A stretch of DNA of 64,000 bases from NCBI RefSeq assembly GCF_000711875.1, contig NZ_JONM01000006.1, forward strand, positions 203,180 to 267,179, in the 5' to 3' direction. Of this stretch, positions 1 to 7,260 are shown in pieces. Origin of the DNA: Andreprevotia chitinilytica DSM 18519 (GTDB lineage: Bacteria; Pseudomonadota; Gammaproteobacteria; Burkholderiales; Chitinibacteraceae). Position 1 is the first letter of the stretch, and the number at the start of each line of letters is the position of its first letter. The translations under genes were made by a program, and so were the position numbers. The notes under the pieces were generated by a model that was not told the DNA's origin, searched no databases, and saw only the letters and a program-made list of their open reading frames with translations.

Positions 1-729
1 CTTGCCGGACAACATCTTGGTGACGCTGTCGACGCCTAGCCCTTGCAGTTGAGCGCCCAGCTTGCGCGCGCGTGGCCAGAGTGCCAGCAGCTCGGCGGCG
101 GCCATGCCGTCGATGTCAGTTACGCGACTGAAATCGAGCCGAACCGGCCCGCCGCGTTCGCAAGCTTTCAGAATTTTCTGGATTTCTGCATTCGCGGCAT
201 CACCAACCAGTGACGATGGCAGGGTCACGAGGCCGGTAGCAGCCTGTGGTTTGGTCGTTGGGGCGGATTTCATATCGCGCCACAGCGGCGGTGATGTTTC
301 GAATTCGACGACGTATTGCAGCCCCAGCTCGTCGAACGCGGTGTGGTTGCCGGCGATTTGCAGCAAGTCGAACATCAACTGCCACGGGCCGGTCTGGCGG
401 CTGCCCTTGAACGACGGCATGGCCGCTTTCAGGCTATCGATGGCGGCGGCGAGGCGACCGTTGGCATAGAGCACCACGGCTTCTTCTTCGGCCGGGGTTA
501 GTTGCGAGCTGGATTCCTCGACCTCGATGGTCAGCTCGGACAAGTTGTAGCTGGTCGTTTCGCCATGCTGCTCGGCCGGCGTTTGTGCGGCGGGGCGGGG
601 CGCTGGCTGTGCCGGCGTCGCCGGAAAGTCCGACGGCGTGGCAATGCTTGACGTGCTCGCAGCGGATGAACCCGGAGAAAGCGGTTTTACAGGTTCGGAA
701 TCTTTTTTGCGGAAAAGGGAAAACGCCAC
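1..729 (-). CDS. STAS-domain protein, 3' end cut by window edge
   Basis: The reading frame is open from a GTG at 729 down to base 1, giving 243 residues with no stop, so the C-terminus is outside the window. The protein starts VAFSLFRKK, then has a Pro/Ala/Ser/Thr-rich segment (about residues 15-55). A helical region follows that includes LTPAEEEAVVLYANGRLAAAI. The visible end (about residues 185-243) matches a STAS domain, with the typical VRLDFSRVTDIDGMAAAELL strand-loop-helix. STAS domains act in anti-sigma-antagonist or phospholipid-transport type complexes; which applies here is unknown. An in-frame GTG at 759 is an alternative start; 729 is preferred because GGGACG lies upstream. It is divergent from the DUF748 gene. 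The family is recognised from the domain only. Confidence 0.7.
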   Translation of the reverse strand, partial: MAFSLFRKKDSEPVKPLSPGSSAASTSSIATPSDFPATPAQPAPRPAAQTPAEQHGETTSYNLSELTIEVEESSSQLTPAEEEAVVLYANGRLAAAIDSLKAAMPSFKGSRQTGPWQLMFDLLQIAGNHTAFDELGLQYVVEFETSPPLWRDMKSAPTTKPQAATGLVTLPSSLVGDAANAEIQKILKACERGGPVRLDFSRVTDIDGMAAAELLALWPRARKLGAQLQGLGVDSVTKMLSGK

Positions 730-905
730 GGTGAAATCGTCCCGGCCGCCAAGCGGCACGTCTGCTAATCGGTTAGTTGGGCCTGATTTTACTGCCAAAA
801 TAGCCGCTCAAGCGACTCTTGCCAGTGTTGAAAGGTGCTTTGTCACTGACAGACGGGCTTGACGAAGTCTAAGACGCTGTCATGCGCTTCCCAGCAAGAC
901 AGCCA

Positions 906-921
906 AACCACTATAGTGGTT
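906..921. promoter_or_regulatory. 16-bp perfect palindrome upstream of DUF748 gene
   Basis: AACCACTATAGTGGTT is a perfect inverted repeat, 31 bases upstream of the ATG at 953 in the divergent intergenic region. Its centre contains TATAGT, which could double as a -10 element, although no good -35 lies 17 bases before it. It may be a dimeric repressor operator; no regulator is identified. Confidence 0.4.
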
Positions 922-952
922 CCAATTCCACCCTGCTTTGTGATTCATTTTC

Positions 953-3900
953 ATGACCGTTCAGCGTTTGCTTACGGCCCTTCGCCGTTGGCGCCGTGCC
1001 CTATTTCTTGTTCTTGCCGTTGCCGTCGCTGTGGGGCTCTTGGGGGGCGTTGCGCTGCCCTGGTGGGCCAAGCCCAAACTTGAAGCAGCGCTGTCGGATG
1101 TGCTGCACCGGCAGGTGTCGATCGGGCATATCGGCCTGAATCCTTACACGCTGACGGCCACTTTGGACGATCTCAAGGTCGTTGAAGCCGGCCAGGCGGT
1201 GTTGGCGGTGGGGCATATCAAGGCCGATCTCGATATCGCATCGATCTGGCGGCGCGGCCCGGTGATCGACGAACTGCTGATCAATGCACCTTACCTGAAG
1301 GCGATCCGCCTTAGCGAGCACCAATACAACTGGTCCGACTTGCTGAACCAGCCCGCCAAGCCTGCCAGCGAGCCGTTGCACTTCGCCGTGCACAATATCC
1401 GCCTCATCGGCGGCCGGATCGAATTCGACGACCGTCCGCTCAAGCAGACGCACAAGCTGGAAGCGATCGAGCTTGGCGTGCCGTTCATTTCCAATCTGCC
1501 GGTCTTCATCGATACCCATGTCGATCCCACATTGGCCTTCAAGCTCGATGGCGCGCCGTTCCGGCTCACGGGCGATACCAAGCCGTTCTCACCCAGCCGT
1601 GAGAGCACGCTCAAGTTGGCGCTTACCGATCTGGATATCGCGCGCTATTGGGCCTATCTGCCGACGCCGCCTGCGCTCCAGCTGAATCGCGCCGTTCTGG
1701 CGACCGATCTGCGCCTGGTGTTTCGCCAGCAGCCCGCGATGAGCATCTCGCTGGAAGGAGGCGTGAAGCTGCACGATGTCGCGCTCGATGCCAGCGGCCA
1801 ATCGCTGTTGCGGCTCAAGTCCGCCGACATCGGGTTGGCGCGGGTCGAGCCTTTGGCTGGCGTAGTGCAGCTGAATAAGTTGGCGCTGACTGGGCCCGAG
1901 GTCACGGTGAGCCGCGATAAGGCGGGCGAATTGAACTGGCTCGCGGCGCTGAAAACTGCCTATGAGAAAACAGAGGTGAAACCGGAAGCCAAAGCGGCCA
2001 GTGCGCCAGCCAAAGCAACGGCCAAGGAAGCGCGCAAGCCGCATTTCGCCATCACGACGCTAACGATCGACCAAGGCAGCATCGACGTGCGCGACGCCAC
2101 TGTCGATTTCGTCACACGCATCGATGGTATTGCCTTGCATGCCAATGGCCTCGACAGCGCCACCGGCAAGCAAGCCACGGTGAAGCTGGATTTGCACAGC
2201 GATGCGTTGGGGCAATGGCACCACGACGGCAAGTTGCAGCTCGCGCCCATCAGCGCCGAGGGCGACCTGACGTTGACCGCCATGCCGCTGGCGGGGCTGG
2301 CACCGTTTTACCGTTCACAACTGGCGATTGACCCCATCGGCGGCACCACCGACATCGCCACGCATTATCGCTTCGCCCAACCGGACAACGCCCCGCTGGA
2401 ACTCAAGCTGGCACATTTGGGCGTCACCGTGCGTGATCTGCTGATCAAGCGGGCCAAAGCCAAGCCAGTGCTGGCTGCCGCCAAAGAGATCAAGGTCGAG
2501 AACGTTGGGTTGGACTTGGCGCAGCGGCAGGTCACGCTGGATCGGGTCGCGCTGGCTGCGCCGGTATTGAACGTCACTCGCTTGGCCGATGGTCGTTTTG
2601 AATTCGCTACGCTTGCAACATCCACCTCACCAGATCGATCTGCCAAGCACGCCGCCAAACAGGAACCCGCCGCGCCGACCGCGCCGTGGAAAGTCACGCT
2701 ACAGGAACTCGCCGTCAGCGATGGCGCGGCACAGTTCGAGGACAAAACGCTAGCCGGCACGGTGCCATTACAGCTCAAGCGGGTGGAGTTGTCCGCCAAG
2801 CCCTTGCAGTGGCCGCTTGGTGGGCAAACGCAATTGAAGCTGGCGGCGCAAGCGGGGCGGAACGGCACGTTGCAAGTGGATGGTGTCGTGTCGCCAGAGC
2901 CGCTCGCCGGCAAGCTGGCGATTCAGGCACGGCAGCTGGATATGGCCTATGCCCAGCCATATTTCAGCCCTCTGCTGAACATCACCCTCGCCAGCGGCCG
3001 GCTCTCCACCAAGGGCAACCTGAGCTTCAAACCCGGCCACGCGCATGACCCGATGGCGGTCAGTTATAGCGGCAACGCCAACGTCACCGACTTCTATGCG
3101 CTGGACAAGCTCAGCGGTGAAGACTTCCTGAAATGGAAGAGCCTGTATTTCGGCGGCATCGATGTGCAGACCCAGCCGATCAATGTCGGCCTGAAAGAGA
3201 TCGCGCTGACCGATTTCTACGCCAAGTTGATGCTCTCGCCGCAAGGACGGCTGAATCTGGCGGACATTGTCGTGCACGACCACGCGCCGACGTCGGTGAC
3301 GGTAGAGGCCAGCGCACCGGCTGCCGCATCAGTGCCGAAGGTGGCTGTTGCCTCTGCTCCGGCGAGTGCTGCCAAGGCGGTGGTGCCCGTCCGCATCGGC
3401 AAGATCACCTTGTCCGGCGGCAACATCAATTACACCGATAACTTCGTCAAACCGAACTACACCGCCAACCTGACCGATATGGCTGGCTCGGTCGCCGGTT
3501 TGTCGTCGGTGGATGCCACCCGCGCCACGCTGGATTTGCGCGGCAGTATGGATCGCATCGCGCCGGTTACCATCTCCGGCCAGCTGAATCCGCTCGGCAA
3601 GGATCTGTTTCTCGATATCCAGGGCGCGGTCAAAGGTTACGAGCTGACTGCTGCGTCGACCTATGCGGCCAAGTACGCCGGCTATGGCATCGAGAAGGGC
3701 AAGCTATCGATGGACGTCGGCTACCACATCGAAAACGGCAAGCTGCAAGCGCAGAACCATGTGGTGCTCGATCAGCTCACCTTGGGCGAGACGCCATCCG
3801 GCAGCCCGGAAGCGACCAAGCTGCCGGTGAAATTCGCGTTATCGCTGCTGAAAGACCGGCGCGGCCAGATCAACGTGCAGCTGCCGGTGACTGGTTCGTT

Positions 3901-4585
3901 GGATGACCCGCAGTTCAGCGTCGGCCATATCGTCTGGCAGGCGATTTTCAATGTGCTGACCAAGATCATCACCTCCCCGTTCGATGCGCTGGCCTCGGCT
4001 TTCGGCGGCGGGCCGCAGTTCTCGTATGTGGCGTTCGAGCCGGGTATTGCCAAGCTGGAGCAGAAGCAGTTCGACGGCCTGACCAAGCTTTCCGAAGCAC
4101 TGGCAGACCGGCCGGCCCTGAATCTGGATATCGCCGGCTGGGTCGACCCGGAACTGGATCGTGAAGGGCTCAAGGCGGCGAAACTCGCCAAACTGATGCG
4201 GGGCGCCAAGGCCGGCAAGCTCGCGGATAAGGGCGAAGCAGGCGACGAGGCTGCACTGGAAATCAGTGCCGAGGACTATCCAAAGTTATTGGAGCAGGTC
4301 TACAAACAGACCAAATTCCCCAAGCCCAAGAACGTTCTCGGCCTGTCGAAATCGCTACCGCCAGAGGAAATGCACAAGCTGCTGCTCGCCAACCTGCCAG
4401 TCACCGACGACGACCTCAAGGCGCTCGCCTCGCAACGTGCATTGGCGGTGAAGGACTTCCTGAAAGGTATCGGCGTGCCCGAAGCGCGGTTGTTTCTGGT
4501 CAACCCCAAGCTGGATGCGACGGCGAAGGATGGTGAGAAGGACAAGGGGCCGAGCACGCGGGCGATGTTTTCGCTGCACGGGTGA
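953..4585 (+). CDS. DUF748 / AsmA-like envelope protein
   Basis: This 1210-residue protein has a basic N-terminus and one membrane segment (about residues 15-36), then a long periplasmic part rich in short beta-strands. It matches the DUF748 family, which is related to AsmA/TamB-like bridge proteins of the Gram-negative envelope. Typical features are the opening after the membrane helix (KPKLEAALSDVLHRQVSIG) and repeated 'GxLxLxxL' strand units. Two Ala/Pro/Lys-rich linkers (about residues 343-365 and 783-810) divide the repeats. The C-terminal 200 residues are helical and charged. A role in lipid transport or outer-membrane maintenance is inferred from the superfamily; the exact function is unknown. 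It is single-gene, divergent from the STAS gene and convergent with the chitinase gene. Confidence 0.8.
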   Translation: MTVQRLLTALRRWRRALFLVLAVAVAVGLLGGVALPWWAKPKLEAALSDVLHRQVSIGHIGLNPYTLTATLDDLKVVEAGQAVLAVGHIKADLDIASIWRRGPVIDELLINAPYLKAIRLSEHQYNWSDLLNQPAKPASEPLHFAVHNIRLIGGRIEFDDRPLKQTHKLEAIELGVPFISNLPVFIDTHVDPTLAFKLDGAPFRLTGDTKPFSPSRESTLKLALTDLDIARYWAYLPTPPALQLNRAVLATDLRLVFRQQPAMSISLEGGVKLHDVALDASGQSLLRLKSADIGLARVEPLAGVVQLNKLALTGPEVTVSRDKAGELNWLAALKTAYEKTEVKPEAKAASAPAKATAKEARKPHFAITTLTIDQGSIDVRDATVDFVTRIDGIALHANGLDSATGKQATVKLDLHSDALGQWHHDGKLQLAPISAEGDLTLTAMPLAGLAPFYRSQLAIDPIGGTTDIATHYRFAQPDNAPLELKLAHLGVTVRDLLIKRAKAKPVLAAAKEIKVENVGLDLAQRQVTLDRVALAAPVLNVTRLADGRFEFATLATSTSPDRSAKHAAKQEPAAPTAPWKVTLQELAVSDGAAQFEDKTLAGTVPLQLKRVELSAKPLQWPLGGQTQLKLAAQAGRNGTLQVDGVVSPEPLAGKLAIQARQLDMAYAQPYFSPLLNITLASGRLSTKGNLSFKPGHAHDPMAVSYSGNANVTDFYALDKLSGEDFLKWKSLYFGGIDVQTQPINVGLKEIALTDFYAKLMLSPQGRLNLADIVVHDHAPTSVTVEASAPAAASVPKVAVASAPASAAKAVVPVRIGKITLSGGNINYTDNFVKPNYTANLTDMAGSVAGLSSVDATRATLDLRGSMDRIAPVTISGQLNPLGKDLFLDIQGAVKGYELTAASTYAAKYAGYGIEKGKLSMDVGYHIENGKLQAQNHVVLDQLTLGETPSGSPEATKLPVKFALSLLKDRRGQINVQLPVTGSLDDPQFSVGHIVWQAIFNVLTKIITSPFDALASAFGGGPQFSYVAFEPGIAKLEQKQFDGLTKLSEALADRPALNLDIAGWVDPELDREGLKAAKLAKLMRGAKAGKLADKGEAGDEAALEISAEDYPKLLEQVYKQTKFPKPKNVLGLSKSLPPEEMHKLLLANLPVTDDDLKALASQRALAVKDFLKGIGVPEARLFLVNPKLDATAKDGEKDKGPSTRAMFSLHG

Positions 4586-4592
4586 GCTATCA

Positions 4593-4695
4593 CCGTAGCC
4601 CGGACGCTTTGCGGCCGGGGGACTCCGTGTGAATGGACCCGGCCGGGTGACTTTTCATGCACTGCCACCCCGGCCGCAAAGCGTCCGGGCTACGG
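4593..4695. repeat. Long inverted repeat, GTAGCCCGGACGCTTTGCGG family
   Basis: A 28-base left arm (4593-4620) and its perfect complement (4668-4695) flank a 47-base loop directly after the DUF748 stop codon. The arms carry the GTAGCCCGGACG core. A degenerate single copy (GTAGCCCGGACGAC) is at about 17467-17480. It lies between convergent genes and could stabilise mRNA ends; it has no coding content. Confidence 0.75.
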
Positions 4696-4725
4696 GTTGA
4701 TCTCCTTCATCCTTGGCGCGATGGG

Positions 4726-4761
4726 AATGAAAAAGCCGGCTTATGAGCCGGCTTTTTCATT
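4726..4761. terminator. Bidirectional terminator between DUF748 and chitinase genes
   Basis: A perfect 15-base inverted repeat (core AAAAAGCCGGC / GCCGGCTTTTT) with a TTATGA loop. Each arm ends in a T-run on its own strand, so it can stop transcription from both convergent genes. Confidence 0.85.
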
Positions 4762-4777
4762 CCGCAAATCGAATGCA

Positions 4778-6037
4778 TCAAAACCCGAGGCTGTTCAAAA
4801 ACTTGTTGGTAAACCCCAACGTCCCTGCCTGCCCGTAGGTATTGCACGTCGCCAGCGATGGTCCTGGCGCGCAATCGCTGTCGCGGTCGAACGACCACAG
4901 ATGCACGCCGGCCAGATTGTTTTGCTTGGCAAAGTTCGACATGGTAGCGACGTCTGCCAGCGTAAAGGTTTCATCCTGAACGTCGTTGCCACCGATCATT
5001 GGTGTCAGTTCGATCTGGCTGAACGGCACGCCGTAGCCGTTATGCAGGTTGATCGCCGCCTGATTGGCCGATTTGCCCATGTCGCACTTGCCGTTGTTCC
5101 CGATCACGCAATTGGCCGGCGTCGCTGCGCCGTAGTCCATCACCATCAGGTTGATGGTGTAATTGCTTAGCCCGTAGGTCTTGATGGCGTTCAGCACCAT
5201 CACGCCTGTAGCGCTCAAGCCGAGTGTCGAGCTGCCGCCCAGCGTTGCCAGCGAGAAGCTGAAGCGCAAACGCGGATAGGTGCGTTGCGCCACGATCACG
5301 CGCTGGACCAGATTGTTGATCACGTCCTGGCTTTGGCCGGCTTCGAGGTCGAAATCGATGCCCAGCAGATTGCTGGAATAGTAGGTCTTGATAAAGCGCT
5401 CAAACCCCTGGTCGCTGCCGCAGGTAAACGCGCCCGAGGTACTGCCGGTCGAGATGACGTAGGTTTTGCCGTTGCTCAGGAAGCGCTGGATGTTGGCGTT
5501 GGCGATGGTATTCGGTAACGGCCCGCCCCAGCTCTCGAAGCCGCACTCGCCGACGGCGAAGGCCCAGGTCAGGGTCTTGAGCCGGCTTGGCATCACGTTC
5601 ACGACCGGTTGCCTTGTACCCGCCACAGTCGTCGAGATCGCCGCCGTGTTCCAGTCCATATTCAGCGCGATGTCTTTGTAGACGCTGAACACGAAGTCGC
5701 CGACCGCTGGCGCGCCGCTTGGCCGGGGGGTGAGCACGGGGGTCAGTGTTGCATCGGGCACAGGCGTGATGACGGGGGCTGGTGTCGGCGTGCTGCTGTG
5801 ATCCGCGCCAAGGTCAGTCCACAAGCTGTTGAGGGTGGGGTTCCAGCCGGCGCTGCTGAAGTCGGTCTGATTGACCAGCGCCTGATAATTGTGACCGTTG
5901 TAGAAAACGATCGTACCGGCCGCGTAATAGGTATCCGGCCCCCAGGCAGGATAGGTGGCAGCGATAGCGCCGGTGGCGGCCAGGACCGGCAAGGCCACCA
6001 GTGCAAATTTTGTACATGCGCGCATCAAGAAAGTCAC
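4778..6037 (-). CDS. Secreted GH18 chitinase with N-terminal CBM5/12
   Basis: The protein has 419 residues: a Sec signal peptide (1-27, cleavage after AIAA), a CBM5/12 chitin-binding module (about 28-77, YPAWGPDTYYAAGTIV...GWNP...LWTDLG), a Pro/Thr linker (80-108), and a GH18 catalytic domain (about 112-419). The catalytic signature is LLGIDFDLEAG, with Asp228, Asp230 and general acid Glu232. The first Asp of the usual DGxDxDxE is Leu here. A substrate-binding Met-Asp-Tyr (LMVMDYG) and a late HLWSFDRD Trp strand also fit GH18. It should hydrolyse chitin outside the cell. The start is GTG with a GGAG ribosome site 9 bases upstream. A good promoter lies upstream (see 6095-6122). It is a shorter, different GH18 subtype from the enzyme at 59393. 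Confidence 0.9.
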   Translation of the reverse strand: MTFLMRACTKFALVALPVLAATGAIAATYPAWGPDTYYAAGTIVFYNGHNYQALVNQTDFSSAGWNPTLNSLWTDLGADHSSTPTPAPVITPVPDATLTPVLTPRPSGAPAVGDFVFSVYKDIALNMDWNTAAISTTVAGTRQPVVNVMPSRLKTLTWAFAVGECGFESWGGPLPNTIANANIQRFLSNGKTYVISTGSTSGAFTCGSDQGFERFIKTYYSSNLLGIDFDLEAGQSQDVINNLVQRVIVAQRTYPRLRFSFSLATLGGSSTLGLSATGVMVLNAIKTYGLSNYTINLMVMDYGAATPANCVIGNNGKCDMGKSANQAAINLHNGYGVPFSQIELTPMIGGNDVQDETFTLADVATMSNFAKQNNLAGVHLWSFDRDSDCAPGPSLATCNTYGQAGTLGFTNKFLNSLGF

Positions 6038-6094
6038 AGCGCTTTTCTCCAGATATTGCCCGTTGCGATATGCCGCGACAGGCCAAGAATACGG

Positions 6095-6122
6095 AGTATG
6101 GAGAAAGACGGATTTCAGTCAA
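6095..6122 (-). promoter_or_regulatory. Candidate sigma-70 promoter for the chitinase at 4778-6037
   Basis: On the minus strand TTGACT (6122-6117) and CATACT (6100-6095) are 16 bases apart, matching -35 and -10 at 5/6 and 4/6 positions. The predicted start would leave a leader of about 50 bases before the GTG at 6037. The spacer contains most of a 17-base sequence that recurs upstream of the chitinase-like gene at 63507. Confidence 0.45.
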
Positions 6123-6159
6123 TGACTTTGCTTGTAAGGCGTATACCCTAGGGTGACCT

Positions 6160-6202
6160 TCTCCCCTCGCCCATTCATGGGAGAGGGGCCGGGGGAGAGG
6201 GG
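6160..6202. repeat. Intergenic palindromic repeat, CTCCCC...GGGAGAGGGGCCGGGGGAGAGGG family
   Basis: A short hairpin of CCCTC/GAGGG arms followed by GGCCGGGGGAGAGGG lies just downstream of the metR stop codon. A second copy with a longer loop is at 26380-26450, downstream of the ygjP-like gene. Both sit at gene ends. Confidence 0.7.
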
Positions 6203-6240
6203 GGTGCCAAGTGCAAAGTCCAATTCACGCGCCACTTCCC

Positions 6241-7164
6241 TCACCCAATCAACTGAATCCCAGGCAGTTCCGCCACGCAAACCTCGCGCACGATCGCCAC
6301 GAAATCTTGCAGATAAGCGGTATGGGCGCGGTCGTCCAGCACGGCGGCATTCAGCTCGGCGCGCAGGCCGTTGGCAGTGATGGGGCGGGCTGCGACGTAA
6401 TCGCGTTCCAGATAATGCTGCACGCTCCAACCCGGCAGGGCGGCGATGCCACGCCGGCTGGCAACGAGCTGCAAGATGGCGACGGTTAGCTCGGTGGTGC
6501 GGCGCTTCGGGTTCACGCCGGCCGGTTTGAGCACTTGGCGGATCAGGTCAAGCATCTCGTCCGGCACCGGATAGGTGATCAGCGTTTCGCCCGCAAAATC
6601 CTCGGCGGCAAGGAATGGCTTGGTTGCCAGCGGATGATCGCGCGCCAGCAGACCGACCATGTCATAGGCGAACAGCGGCAGATGGGCGATGCCGCTTTCG
6701 GCCTCCGGCACCGACACGATGGCCAGATCGGCGCGGTCTTCGAACAGTAACTGCACCGGGTCGGCATGAAAGCCGGAGACGATATCCAGCTCCACCTCCG
6801 GCCAGCGCTCACGGAAGGTATCCATCGCCGGCATCAGCCAATCGAAGCAGGTATGGCATTCCACCGCGATGCGCAGGCTGCCGGCTTCACCCTCGCGCAG
6901 CTTGGCGATATCACGCTCGGCGTTTGCGATCTGCGGCAACACCAGATCGGCCAGCTGCACCAGTTTGTCCCCCGCAGGCGTGAGCTTGAGCGGCGCGGTC
7001 TTGCGGGCAAACAGCGGCAAGCCGTAATGCTCTTCCAGTAGCCGCAACTGATGCGATAGCGCGGACTGGGTCAGGAACAGCCGCTCCGCCGCGCGGGTGA
7101 GATTGCCGGCATCGCGAATCGCCGCGAGCGTTTTCAGGTGGCGCAATTCCAGTAGCGATTGCAT
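6241..7164 (-). CDS. metR: LysR-family regulator of methionine synthesis (MetR)
   Basis: The 307-residue protein has an N-terminal winged helix-turn-helix (about residues 5-62, with RAAERLFLTQSALSHQLR) and a LysR effector-binding domain (about 90-300). MetR proteins use homocysteine as co-inducer and activate metE. Both the sequence (LELRHLKTLAAIRDAGNLTRAA) and the position, divergent from metE with 96 bases between starts, support this call. It starts at ATG 7164 with GAGAG upstream. A candidate TGA-N7-TCA box lies in the shared promoter region. It probably represses itself and activates metE. Confidence 0.9.
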   Translation of the reverse strand: MQSLLELRHLKTLAAIRDAGNLTRAAERLFLTQSALSHQLRLLEEHYGLPLFARKTAPLKLTPAGDKLVQLADLVLPQIANAERDIAKLREGEAGSLRIAVECHTCFDWLMPAMDTFRERWPEVELDIVSGFHADPVQLLFEDRADLAIVSVPEAESGIAHLPLFAYDMVGLLARDHPLATKPFLAAEDFAGETLITYPVPDEMLDLIRQVLKPAGVNPKRRTTELTVAILQLVASRRGIAALPGWSVQHYLERDYVAARPITANGLRAELNAAVLDDRAHTAYLQDFVAIVREVCVAELPGIQLIG

Positions 7165-7193
7165 GAGTGGCTCTCAGTGAAATCGTGAAAATA

Positions 7194-7208
7194 ATGAGTT
7201 TGAATCAT
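7194..7208. promoter_or_regulatory. Candidate MetR box between metR and metE
   Basis: ATGAGTTTGAATCAT contains TGAG-N5-ATCA, a 13-base T-N11-A LysR-type site. It matches 6 of 8 arm positions of the known MetR consensus TGAA-N5-TTCA. It lies 30 bases upstream of metR and 53 bases upstream of metE, a suitable place for dual control. Confidence 0.45.
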
Positions 7209-7260
7209 AAAGACCGGGCGAGGATCATGCAAACCATATTCATTGATATCGAGGTTTGTC

